Positions 1-7,582 of a stretch of 64,000 nt of DNA are shown here, piece by piece. The translations under genes and the position numbers were made by a program. The DNA comes from Caulobacter segnis (GTDB lineage Bacteria > Pseudomonadota > Alphaproteobacteria > Caulobacterales > Caulobacteraceae): contig NZ_CP082923.1 of the NCBI RefSeq assembly GCF_019931575.1, positions 4,898,001-4,962,000 of the forward strand. Direction: 5' to 3'. The notes beneath the pieces are model-generated. The model was not told the DNA's origin, did not search any database, and worked only from the letters and a program-made list of their open reading frames with translations. Position 1 is the first letter of the stretch; every line of letters starts with the position of its first letter.

Positions 1-165
1 GCCGCCCTGCGCGGCCACGGTGTGGCTGCGGGTCGGGAACACCTTGGTGATGCAGGCGGTCTTGAGGCCGGCCTGGGCGGCGCCCAGCGCGGCGCGGAGG
101 CCCGAGCCGCCGGCGCCGACGACGACGACGTCGAACTTGTGGTCGATGAACTTGTAGGCCGACAT
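1..165 (-). CDS. sdhA: Succinate dehydrogenase flavoprotein subunit, N-terminal fragment
   Basis: Only the first 55 codons are in the window; the gene continues past the left edge. The translation opens MSAYKFIDHKFDVVVVGAGG, a Rossmann FAD-binding motif (GAGGSG at about residues 17-22). It then reads RSHTVAAQGG, in which His48 aligns with the histidine that carries covalent FAD in SdhA proteins. SdhA oxidises succinate to fumarate on the cytoplasmic face of the inner membrane. Its ATG overlaps the TGA of sdhD by one base, so it is the third gene of sdhC-sdhD-sdhA. The identification is firm even from the fragment. Confidence 0.93.
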   Translation of the reverse strand, partial: MSAYKFIDHKFDVVVVGAGGSGLRAALGAAQAGLKTACITKVFPTRSHTVAAQGG

Positions 166-584
166 CAATGGGCTCCGGTCACGGTCAAGGCGACCTTGAG
201 GATCGAGAAGATCCCCACGGCGCCGGCCAGCACGCAGACGAACAGATTGCCGATCACCAGGGCCGACTTGCTCGTGAATTTGTGGACGTAGTCCTCGATC
301 ACCACCTGGACCGCGTTCGACAGGTGCACCAGGGCCGAGACCAGCAGCAGGACCAGCAGCACGGCGTTCACCGGCTGGCCGATCCAGGCGGCGACCGTGT
401 GCTGGTCGGCGCCGATCAGCTTCAGGGCGCTGTAGACGCCCCACAGGCTCAGCGGCGCCAGGGCCAGGCCCGAGACGCGCTCGGTGATGAAGTGCGAGAC
501 GCCGTGGTGCGACGAGCCCATGCCCCGGGCGCGCGACAGCGGCGTGCGGAACTGGATGGGCTGGAAGAGGTCGTTCTTGCTCAT
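165..584 (-). CDS. sdhD: Succinate dehydrogenase, hydrophobic membrane anchor subunit
   Basis: This 139-aa protein has three predicted membrane helices (about residues 38-58, 70-92 and 106-132). The segment GMGSSHHGVSHFITERVSG near residue 21 is the typical SdhD anchor region with the conserved His/Arg. SdhD helps bind heme b and ubiquinone and docks the SdhA/SdhB catalytic dimer on the membrane. It lies between sdhC (2-bp gap) and sdhA (1-bp overlap), and this order fixes its identity. Confidence 0.92.
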   Translation of the reverse strand: MSKNDLFQPIQFRTPLSRARGMGSSHHGVSHFITERVSGLALAPLSLWGVYSALKLIGADQHTVAAWIGQPVNAVLLVLLLVSALVHLSNAVQVVIEDYVHKFTSKSALVIGNLFVCVLAGAVGIFSILKVALTVTGAH

Positions 585-586
585 GA

Positions 587-994
587 TCAGAACGCTCCGT
601 TCGCGCCGGCGATGACCCAGGTGACGATCGTCGCCACGACCGCGAAGGCGATCGCCATGGCGCCGGTCATGTCGGCGATGCGGGGTTGGAAGCCCCTGCC
701 GGTGTCCCAGAAGGTCTGGCGGATCGTGTAGGCGACGTTGAAGAAGACCGCGAAGGTCTCGCCCAGCAACACCAGCTTGCCGATCGGCGAGCCCAGGACG
801 CCGCGATAGACGTCGTAGGCCTCAGGGCCAGCCGCCAGGGCGGCGGCCCAGCCGGCCAGGATCACGGCGCCGACCCACAGGCCGACGACGCAGGCGCGGT
901 GCAGGATCGAGCAGGCCATGGTGATATGCCAGCGCCAAACCTGCAGGTGCGGCGACATCGGGCGCTCGGGAAGCCCCCGGCTCGTGTCGGTCAT
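587..994 (-). CDS. sdhC: Succinate dehydrogenase cytochrome b556 subunit
   Basis: The 135-aa protein starts MTDTSRGLPERPMSPHLQVW. The open frame runs much further upstream, but that extension is antisense to the kinase gene at 1178 and looks non-coding. Three membrane helices follow. The RPMSPHLQVWRW and SILHR motifs (about residues 11-33) are typical of SdhC, and the His in SILHR is the expected heme b ligand. It is the first gene of the sdhCDA(B) operon, so the operon promoter should lie in 995-1110. Confidence 0.92.
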   Translation of the reverse strand: MTDTSRGLPERPMSPHLQVWRWHITMACSILHRACVVGLWVGAVILAGWAAALAAGPEAYDVYRGVLGSPIGKLVLLGETFAVFFNVAYTIRQTFWDTGRGFQPRIADMTGAMAIAFAVVATIVTWVIAGANGAF

Positions 995-1115
995 GGGAGG
1001 TCCAACCTCAGTAGCCTTTGTGCGTTGCGGGACGCTTTTAAGCGCGAAGGCCAGGGTGTCAATTAAACGGCGCCCTCTTGAGAAACGTTCGCAGCTCCCC
1101 GCGTTGGGGGAGTGG

Positions 1116-1141
1116 GGAACCCTAAAGGCCAAGGTTACGTT
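1116..1141 (+). promoter_or_regulatory. Putative SigT (EcfG) promoter upstream of HWE kinase
   Basis: GGAAC at 1116-1120 and CGTT at 1138-1141 are separated by 17 bases, an exact match to the EcfG/SigT consensus. The expected transcript start is near 1149, which leaves a leader of about 30 nt before the ATG at 1178. SigT is encoded in this window. Confidence 0.6.
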
Positions 1142-1177
1142 AACGTCGCTCGCTCCAGGGGGGAACAAGAGCGCTTC

Positions 1178-2614
1178 ATGTCCAGTCCGATCGATTTCAA
1201 GGCGGTGTTCGAGCGGATTTCGACGCCATACATGCTGATGGATCATGAGTTGACCATCATCGAGATGAACCCGGCCTACATCGCGGTCACCGGCCGGGCG
1301 CGCGAGGACATCCAAGGTCGCTACCTGTTCGATGCGTTCCCGGCTCAGGGCGAAAGCCGCCGCCTGCTCGAGGAGTCGCTGCTGCGCACCCGCGACACCG
1401 GCGAGACCGACGTCATCGCCATGATCCACTACGCCATCCCGGGTCCTGACGGCGAAGGCTTCGAAGATCGCTACTGGAGCGCAACCCACACCTATGTGCC
1501 CACCGAGGATGGGCGCGGGTACATCCTGCAGAACACGCAGGACATCACCGAACTTCGGCGCCTGAAGGACGCCGCCTTCCGGCCCGAGGCGCCACCGACC
1601 ACGACAATGCTCGGCGATTCCGTGCTGCGACGCGTCGAGACCCTGCAGTCGCAGAGCGTGCAGATCCGCCGTCTCTTCATGCGCGCCCCCAGTTTCGTGG
1701 CGGTGCTGCGCGGCCCGAACCACGTCTTCGACTTCGCCAATGACGCCTATCTGCGGCTGATCGGCCGTCATGACATCGTCGGGCGTCCCCTGGTCGAAGT
1801 CCTGCCCGAGATCGAGAGCCAGGGCTTCGTGCGTTTGCTGGACGAGGTGCGCCGTTCGGGCGAGCCGTTCCTGGGACGCGAGCTCAGTGTGATGCTGGCG
1901 CGTGAAAAGGGCGCGCCGCCCGAGGAGCGCTTCCTCGATTTCATCTACCAGCCCATCGTCGAGGCCGACGGCTCCGTCTCCGGCGTGTTCGTCGAGGGCT
2001 CGGATATGACCGACCGGGTGCTGGCCAACCAGCGCCAGCGCCTGCTGCTCGACGAGCTGAACCACCGCGTGAAGAACACCCTGGCCACCGTCCAGGCCAT
2101 CGCCCAGCAGACGCTGCGCGGAGCGGCCACGCCCGAGGTCTTCGCCGCCGCCTTCGAGGCGCGGCTGCTAGCCCTGTCCCAGACCCACAACGCCCTGACC
2201 GACAGCCAATGGGCGGGCGCGGGACTGCGCCAAATCCTGCTGCAGGAGCTGGGCCCCTACGGCGACGAGCGGATTCTCATGAGCGGCCCGGACGTCCACC
2301 TGCCCGCCCGCGTGGCCCTGTCGCTGGGCATGGTGTTCCACGAACTGGCCACCAACGCCGCCAAGTACGGGGCGCTGTCGACCAGCGGCCGGCTGTTGCT
2401 GGACTGGTCGTTGTCGGAGGACGGCGAGACCCTGCGTTTCGAATGGCGGGAGACCGGCGGTCCGCCTGCCCGACGGCCGCAGCGCAAGGGCTTCGGCTCG
2501 CGCCTGATCGAACGCAGCATCACAGCGGAATTGCGCGGCGAGATCCGGGCCGACTACGGAGACGAAGGGCTGGTCGTGCGGTTCGAGACGCCCCTGGCCC
2601 GCGACTTCGCCTAG
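1178..2614 (+). CDS. PAS-PAS HWE-family sensor histidine kinase
   Basis: This is a soluble 478-aa kinase with no membrane segment. Two PAS domains occupy about residues 8-130 and 165-285. An HWE-type kinase core follows. The phosphoacceptor is His296 in NHRVKN, the N-box is HELATN at about 388-393, and the WRE signature is at about 423-425. A tail of the form GFGSRLIERS completes the core. I chose the ATG at 1178 over an in-frame ATG at 1112 because the putative SigT promoter (1116-1141) would start transcription downstream of 1112. There is no receiver domain and no adjacent regulator gene, so it is an orphan kinase. HWE and HisKA_2 kinases are the usual inputs to PhyR, and SigT-dependent transcription would place this one in a feedback loop with that pathway. 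That role is inference; the ligand of the PAS domains is unknown. Confidence 0.85.
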   Translation: MSSPIDFKAVFERISTPYMLMDHELTIIEMNPAYIAVTGRAREDIQGRYLFDAFPAQGESRRLLEESLLRTRDTGETDVIAMIHYAIPGPDGEGFEDRYWSATHTYVPTEDGRGYILQNTQDITELRRLKDAAFRPEAPPTTTMLGDSVLRRVETLQSQSVQIRRLFMRAPSFVAVLRGPNHVFDFANDAYLRLIGRHDIVGRPLVEVLPEIESQGFVRLLDEVRRSGEPFLGRELSVMLAREKGAPPEERFLDFIYQPIVEADGSVSGVFVEGSDMTDRVLANQRQRLLLDELNHRVKNTLATVQAIAQQTLRGAATPEVFAAAFEARLLALSQTHNALTDSQWAGAGLRQILLQELGPYGDERILMSGPDVHLPARVALSLGMVFHELATNAAKYGALSTSGRLLLDWSLSEDGETLRFEWRETGGPPARRPQRKGFGSRLIERSITAELRGEIRADYGDEGLVVRFETPLARDFA

Positions 2615-2620
2615 GCGCGG

Positions 2621-3205
2621 TCAGGCCCTGAACACCGTCAGGGACAGGTGCTGCAGCAGCATGATGGTCTTGGCGTCGCGGATGCGGCCGTCGGCGATCA
2701 TGGCCAGGGCCTCGTCAATCGTCGGCTCCAGAACCTCGATGTCCTCGCCCTCGTCGGGATGGCCGCCGCCGTCGCCGATCCGCATCGAGGCGTCGTACTC
2801 GGCGACGAAGAAGTGCAGGATCTCGGTCACCGAGCCTGGGCTCATGAAGGCCTCGAACACCTTGCGCACCGCGTCCAGGCGATAGCCCAGCTCCTCCTCG
2901 ACCTCGGCCCGGATCCGGACCTCGGGCGCGGCGTCGTCCAGCAGGCCCGCCGCGGCCTCGATCAGAAGTTCGTCATAGCCGTTGACGAAGGCCGGCCAGC
3001 GGAACTGCTTGACCAGCAGCACCGTGCGATTGGCGAGGTTGTAGGGCAGCAGCACCGCGCCGTTGCCCCGATCGTAGTGCTCACGGCTCTGGGTCTGCCA
3101 GGCCCCGTCGCGCCGCTTCCAGTCGAAGGTCGTCGTCTTCAGGACATACCAGTTGTCGGAGAGCAGCTTGGTCTCGCGGACGCGGACCCGATCCTTGACG
3201 CTCAT
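2621..3205 (-). CDS. nudK: NudK-like Nudix nucleoside-diphosphate-sugar hydrolase
   Basis: The 194-aa protein resembles E. coli NudK (YffH, GDP-mannose pyrophosphatase) along its length. It contains a Nudix segment AGLLDDAAPEVRIRAEVEEELGY-type near residues 85-107, then AFMSPGSVTEILHFF, EDIEVLE and GRIRDAKTIMLLQ, which match the order of blocks in that family. The expected activity is hydrolysis of GDP-mannose or ADP-ribose-type substrates to a sugar phosphate and NMP. It follows zapE by 9 bp, and its Shine-Dalgarno AGGAG overlaps the zapE stop codon, so the two are probably co-transcribed. Substrate preference within the AdpP/NudK group cannot be read from sequence. Confidence 0.82.
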   Translation of the reverse strand: MSVKDRVRVRETKLLSDNWYVLKTTTFDWKRRDGAWQTQSREHYDRGNGAVLLPYNLANRTVLLVKQFRWPAFVNGYDELLIEAAAGLLDDAAPEVRIRAEVEEELGYRLDAVRKVFEAFMSPGSVTEILHFFVAEYDASMRIGDGGGHPDEGEDIEVLEPTIDEALAMIADGRIRDAKTIMLLQHLSLTVFRA

Positions 3206-3214
3206 GGTGCTCTC

Positions 3215-4333
3215 CTAGTCCCGAACCCGGGCCACATAGTCGGCCGAACGCATTTCCTGCAGGCGCGAGACCGTGCGCTCGAACTCGAAGGCGCCGTCGC
3301 CTTCGGGGTACAGCGCCTCGGGCTCGGCGTCGGCCAGGGCCACCAGCTTGGCGTCGGCCTCGTAGAGGGCGTCGATCAGGGTGTTGAACCGCTTGGCCGC
3401 GTCGCGTCGTTCGGGCGTCAGGCGCGGCACGTCCTCCAGGAAGATCGTGTGGAAGCGCTCGGCGATCGCCAGATAGTCCTGCGGGCCCAGCGCCTGCTGG
3501 CACAGGCTGGCGAAGGACGAGCGCAGCAGGCCGCCAGCGGCGCGGGGCAGGCGCATCTTGCGGCCCAGCACCTCTAGCGTCGCGCCGGTCTCGGGCGCGC
3601 CGTCCAGCATGTCGGCCCACAGGCGGTCGAACTCGGCCAGGCCCGCCTTGTCGTTCGGGGCCAGCCAGGTGCGGGCCGCGCGCAGTCGATCCAGGCGGAA
3701 GTCGACCGGTCCGCGCACGGCGACGACATCCAGCGCCGACTTCAGCATGTCGATGAACGGCAGGAAGAGCTGGCGGTTGAGGCCGTCCTTGTAGAGGTCG
3801 TCGGGCGGCCGGTTCGAGGTCGCGACCAGGGTGACGCCCCGCGCGAACAGGGCCTCGAACAGCCGGCCCAGGATCATGGCGTCGGCGATGTCGGTGACCT
3901 GCAGCTCGTCAAAGCACAGCAGGCGGGCGTTTTGCGCGATCAGCTCGGCGGTGGGCGCGATCGGGTCGTCGCCCTTGGACTGGCCGAAGCGCGCCTTGCG
4001 GGCGGCGGCGTCGCCCTTGCGCCAGGCGTCGATGTCGGCGTGGACCTCGGCCATGAAGGCGTGGAAGTGGATGCGGCGCTTCCTGGCCACCGGCGCGCTG
4101 TCGAAGAACAGGTCCATCAGCATGGACTTGCCGCGCCCCACCGGGCCCCAGAGATAGACCCCGCGCTGGCTCTTGGGCTTGCGGCCGAACAGCGAGAAGC
4201 CGGGCTCGCCGGCGGCGTCCAGGTCGGCTTCCAGCCGCGACAGGGCCTCGACGGCGGCGGCCTGGGCCACATCGGGCTTGATCTCGCCTTGGGCCAGGCG
4301 CTCGCGATAGGCGGTGCGGAGGGATGTCGGCAT
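3215..4333 (-). CDS. zapE: Cell division protein ZapE (AFG1-like ATPase)
   Basis: This 372-aa P-loop ATPase has Walker A GPVGRGKS near residue 62 and the Walker B-like motif LLCFDELQVTDIADAMIL, which is diagnostic for the AFG1/ZapE family. RRIHFHAFM lies between them, and sensor-like VATSNRPPDDLYKDGLNR follows. In E. coli ZapE associates with the Z-ring and is needed under stress or low oxygen. Length and motif order match the family. It heads a two-gene unit with nudK. Confidence 0.9.
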   Translation of the reverse strand: MPTSLRTAYRERLAQGEIKPDVAQAAAVEALSRLEADLDAAGEPGFSLFGRKPKSQRGVYLWGPVGRGKSMLMDLFFDSAPVARKRRIHFHAFMAEVHADIDAWRKGDAAARKARFGQSKGDDPIAPTAELIAQNARLLCFDELQVTDIADAMILGRLFEALFARGVTLVATSNRPPDDLYKDGLNRQLFLPFIDMLKSALDVVAVRGPVDFRLDRLRAARTWLAPNDKAGLAEFDRLWADMLDGAPETGATLEVLGRKMRLPRAAGGLLRSSFASLCQQALGPQDYLAIAERFHTIFLEDVPRLTPERRDAAKRFNTLIDALYEADAKLVALADAEPEALYPEGDGAFEFERTVSRLQEMRSADYVARVRD

Positions 4334-4442
4334 CGAGATGTGCGGTTAGCGCGTGAGGGCCGGCAATGGAAGCCCGCACGGACGCCGATCCTGGCGTCAT
4401 CCGTCGGCTGACAGCTCCGACGACGCGGCCTAAGCTCCCGTC

Positions 4443-5318
4443 ATGGTTCATGTTCCGGCCGTCGGGGCGATCGGGGCGCGACAGACGCCCGAGCCCCACA
4501 TCATCGATGTCCTGATCGCCGAGCGCGCCCCGCGCCTGACCGGGTCGGCGATCTGGCCCCTGGTGCGACCGCCGCTCTACGGCCTGCTGGACTACGGCAA
4601 GGCACGGCGGATGGCGCAGACCCTCTGTCAGCTGGGCGGCCGGGCGGCGCTGGAGCATGTCTCGGACCTGCTGGCGCTGAAGGTCGAGGTCCGGGGCCTG
4701 GAGAACCTGCCTGGCGCCGGCCGGGCCATCGTGGTCGCCAATCACCCCACCGGCATCGGCGACGGCGTGGCCGTCCATGACGCCCTCAAGGCCCGGCGGC
4801 CAGACATGATGTTCTACGCCAACGCCGACGCCCACCGGGTCTGCCGCCGCTTCGACGAGGTGCTGATCCCCGTCGAATGGGTCGAGGAAAAGCGCAGCCG
4901 AGAACGCATGCGCCTGACCCTGTCGATGACCCGCGAGGCCATGGAGGCCGAACGCGCCCTGATGATCTTTCCGGCCGGCCGCCTGGCGGTGAAGGGCGCG
5001 GACGGACGTCTGACCGACCCGCCCTGGATGACCTCGGCCGTCTCGATCGCCCGCAAGTACGGCGCGCCGATCGTCCCGGTCCACCTGACCGGCCCGTGGT
5101 CGACCCTGTTCCACCTGTTCGACGGGCGCTGGAAGGAACTGCGCGACATCACCCTGTTCCACGAGCTGCTGAACAAGAAGGGCCGGCGCTTTTCGCTGAT
5201 CGTCGGGGCGCCGATCGACGCCGAGGCCTTGCCCCATGACGCCGGAGAGGCCACGGAGGTCCTGAAGCGCTATGTGGAGCGCGTGCTGCCGACCGATCCG
5301 ACGAGCTTTCTGACGTGA
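4443..5318 (+). CDS. Lysophospholipid acyltransferase family protein
   Basis: The 291-aa protein belongs to the PlsC-like acyltransferase superfamily. The N-terminal block reads IVVANHPTGIGDG (about residues 98-110). The catalytic His and Asp are five residues apart rather than the usual four, so this is an HX5D form. MIFPAGRLAVK corresponds to the FPEGTR substrate block, and GAPIVPVHLTG to the last conserved block. It probably transfers acyl chains to a lysolipid or related acceptor at the inner membrane; the acceptor is unknown. Its TGA overlaps the GTG of tsaE, so it starts the long co-oriented gene run up to addA. Confidence 0.78.
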   Translation: MVHVPAVGAIGARQTPEPHIIDVLIAERAPRLTGSAIWPLVRPPLYGLLDYGKARRMAQTLCQLGGRAALEHVSDLLALKVEVRGLENLPGAGRAIVVANHPTGIGDGVAVHDALKARRPDMMFYANADAHRVCRRFDEVLIPVEWVEEKRSRERMRLTLSMTREAMEAERALMIFPAGRLAVKGADGRLTDPPWMTSAVSIARKYGAPIVPVHLTGPWSTLFHLFDGRWKELRDITLFHELLNKKGRRFSLIVGAPIDAEALPHDAGEATEVLKRYVERVLPTDPTSFLT

Positions 5319-5761
5319 CCACCGTTTTCCTCGCCGACGAGGCGGCGACCCAGGATCTGGGCCGCAAGCTGGCCGCGTCCCTGCGGCCCGGCGACGCCCT
5401 GTGCCTGACCGGACCACTCGGGGCCGGCAAGTCGACCCTGGCCCGCGCCCTGATCCGCGCCCTGACGACGCCGGACGAGGAGGTGCCCAGCCCGACCTTC
5501 ACCCTGGTGCAGTTCTACGAGACGGCCGCCTTCCCCCTGGCCCACTTCGACCTCTACCGCCTGTCGGACCCCGACGAGGCCTACGAGATCGGCCTGGACG
5601 AGGCCCTGGACGACGGCGTCGCCCTGATCGAATGGCCTCAAAGGCTGGAAGGGCGTTTGCCCGCGACTCGGCTCGATATAGACATCGCCCTCGACGGCGA
5701 CGCGCGGCGCGTCGTCATCGTACGGCACGGCGATTTCGAAGGACGTTCCCTTGAGTTCTGA
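5315..5761 (+). CDS. tsaE: tRNA threonylcarbamoyladenosine biosynthesis ATPase TsaE
   Basis: The 148-aa P-loop protein has Walker A GPLGAGKST near residue 34, then SPTFTLVQFYE and HFDLYRL, the hallmark of TsaE (YjeE). It works with TsaB and TsaD to make t6A37 in ANN-decoding tRNAs. The start is GTG at 5315, inside a GTGA overlap with the upstream acyltransferase stop, which implies translational coupling. Pairing of tsaE with the amgK/murU sugar-recycling genes is common in proteobacteria. Confidence 0.93.
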   Translation: MTTVFLADEAATQDLGRKLAASLRPGDALCLTGPLGAGKSTLARALIRALTTPDEEVPSPTFTLVQFYETAAFPLAHFDLYRLSDPDEAYEIGLDEALDDGVALIEWPQRLEGRLPATRLDIDIALDGDARRVVIVRHGDFEGRSLEF

Positions 5762-6857
5762 GCCCCAATTTAAGTCTGAAAGAGGGGCGGCCAAGGCCGC
5801 GTTCCTGGGGGCCCACGGTTTCGGCGACGCCCATCGCCAGCCGCTGAGCGGCGACGCCTCGACGCGGGCCTATGAGCGCCTGCGCCGTGGGGACGAGCGC
5901 TTCATCTTCATGGACCAGCCGCCAGCCCTGGAAAGCGTCGTCTGCCCGCCCGGCGCCACCGACGCCGAGCGCCTGGCCCTGGGTTACAACGCCGCCGCCC
6001 GCCTGGCCGCCGGCTCGGTCGCCGCCTTCGTCGCCACCGCCGACTATCTGCGCCGACGCGGCCTCTCGGCCCCGCGCATCTTCGCCTACGACGTCGCCCA
6101 GGGCCTCGCGGTCCTGGAGGACCTGGGCGATGGCCTCTACGCGACCTTGATCGCCGAGGGCCAGGACGAGCGCCCGCTGTACGAGGCCGCCGTCGACCTG
6201 CAGGTGGCGCTGCACGCCGAGACGCCGCCCGACGTCCTGGCGGTCGACGACGTCCGCTGGCCGCTGCTGACCTATGACAAGCTCGCGTTGAAGCACGCCA
6301 CCGACACCTTCCTGGAATGGTGGCCGCAGTTCGCCGGCATCCCGGCGTTCAGTCCCGAGGCCGTGGCCGCGTGGGACGCGCTGTGGGCGCCCGTCTGGGT
6401 GCGCGGCGAGGCCGGGGCCAGCGTCTTCACCCATCGCGACTACCACGCCCAGAACCTGCTCTGGCTGCCCGAGCGCGAGGGTGTCGCCCGCGTCGGCCTG
6501 CTGGACTTCCAGGACGCCCTGCGCGCCCATCCCGCCTGGGACCTGACCCACCTGCTGCAGGACGCCCGCCGCGACGTCTCGCCGGACCTGGAGACGGCCA
6601 TGCTGGACCGCTACCTGGCCGCCCGCCCCGGCGCCAACCGCGAGGCCTTCGTCGCCGACTACCGCGCCCTAGCCGCTTCGAACGCCGCCCGGATCCTGGG
6701 TAGGGTCTTCGCCCGCCAGGCCCTGCTGGGCCGTCGCCAGTACGAGGCTTATATGCCGCGCACCTGGCGCTACCTCGAGCGGAACCTGGCCGACCCGGCG
6801 ATGGCGGGTCTCAAGGCCTGGTTCGACCGCCACGTCCCGGCGGAGGCTCGCCGATGA
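5751..6857 (+). CDS. amgK: Anomeric MurNAc/GlcNAc kinase AmgK
   Basis: The 368-aa protein has an aminoglycoside-phosphotransferase fold. The catalytic block is HRDYHAQN (about residues 228-235) and the metal-binding block is LLDFQDALRAHPAWDLTHLLQD. AmgK phosphorylates the anomeric carbon of MurNAc or GlcNAc during peptidoglycan recycling, and the next gene, murU, supplies the following step. The start is a TTG at 5751, 11 bp inside tsaE; no better in-frame start precedes the conserved N-terminus. Identification rests on the motifs together with the murU neighbour. Confidence 0.9.
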   Translation: MSSEPQFKSERGAAKAAFLGAHGFGDAHRQPLSGDASTRAYERLRRGDERFIFMDQPPALESVVCPPGATDAERLALGYNAAARLAAGSVAAFVATADYLRRRGLSAPRIFAYDVAQGLAVLEDLGDGLYATLIAEGQDERPLYEAAVDLQVALHAETPPDVLAVDDVRWPLLTYDKLALKHATDTFLEWWPQFAGIPAFSPEAVAAWDALWAPVWVRGEAGASVFTHRDYHAQNLLWLPEREGVARVGLLDFQDALRAHPAWDLTHLLQDARRDVSPDLETAMLDRYLAARPGANREAFVADYRALAASNAARILGRVFARQALLGRRQYEAYMPRTWRYLERNLADPAMAGLKAWFDRHVPAEARR

Positions 6858-7582
6858 GCAAGGCTCCCAAGCTCGCGATGGTGCTGGCCGCCGGCCTCGG
6901 CACCCGCATGCGTCCGCTGACCAACGACCGCCCGAAGGCCCTGGTCGAGGTCGCCGGCAAGGCCCTGATCGACCACATGCTGGACCGCCTGGCCGCCGCC
7001 GGGGTCGAGACCGCCGTGGTCAATGTCCACTACTTCGCCGACCTGGTCGAAACCCACCTGAAGGCCCGCGAGGCCAAGGGGCTGGGGCCGAGGATCGTCA
7101 TCTCCGACGAACGCGCCCAGGCCCTGGAGACCGGCGGCGGCATCAAGCACGCCCTTCCGCTGCTGGGCGAAGGACCGGTGTTCGTGGCCAATATCGACTC
7201 GATCTGGATCGAGCACGCTGGCGCGGCCGTCGACGCCGTGGCCGCCGCCTGGGATCCGGAAGCGATGGACGTGTGCCTGATGCTGGCCTCGACCGCCGGC
7301 TCGCTGGGCTTCCATGACAGCGGCGACGTCTTCCTAGGCGAGGACGGGGTCGTGCGCTTCAAGGATCCCGGCGAGATGGCGCCCCTGGTCTATGTCGGCG
7401 TCCACATCTGCAATCCGGCGATCACCGCCGACGGCCCCGAGGGTCCGTTCTCGCTGCTGCCCCTGTGGAAGCGCCTGGCCGCCGACCACCGCGTCCATGG
7501 GGTCGCCCCCGACGGACTCTGGATGCACGTCGGCGATCCGAACGCCAAGTTGGCGGCCGAAGCCAAGCTCGCCGAAGAATGA
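6854..7582 (+). CDS. murU: N-acetylmuramate alpha-1-phosphate uridylyltransferase MurU
   Basis: This 242-aa nucleotidyltransferase opens with KLAMVLAAGLGTRMRPLTND and RPKALVEVAGK, the nucleotide-binding signature. Metal and sugar-binding blocks follow (VFVANIDSIW, and VGVHICNPA near the C-terminus). MurU converts MurNAc-1-phosphate to UDP-MurNAc, the product of the AmgK shortcut that bypasses MurA/MurB. A pathway of this kind can confer fosfomycin tolerance. Its ATG overlaps the amgK TGA by four bases (ATGA). Confidence 0.92.
   Translation: MSKAPKLAMVLAAGLGTRMRPLTNDRPKALVEVAGKALIDHMLDRLAAAGVETAVVNVHYFADLVETHLKAREAKGLGPRIVISDERAQALETGGGIKHALPLLGEGPVFVANIDSIWIEHAGAAVDAVAAAWDPEAMDVCLMLASTAGSLGFHDSGDVFLGEDGVVRFKDPGEMAPLVYVGVHICNPAITADGPEGPFSLLPLWKRLAADHRVHGVAPDGLWMHVGDPNAKLAAEAKLAEE

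Noticed and set aside
995..2065. N-terminal extension of sdhC by about 357 codons
   Set aside because: It is antisense to the HWE kinase gene; SdhC proteins start near the MTDTSRG codon used here.
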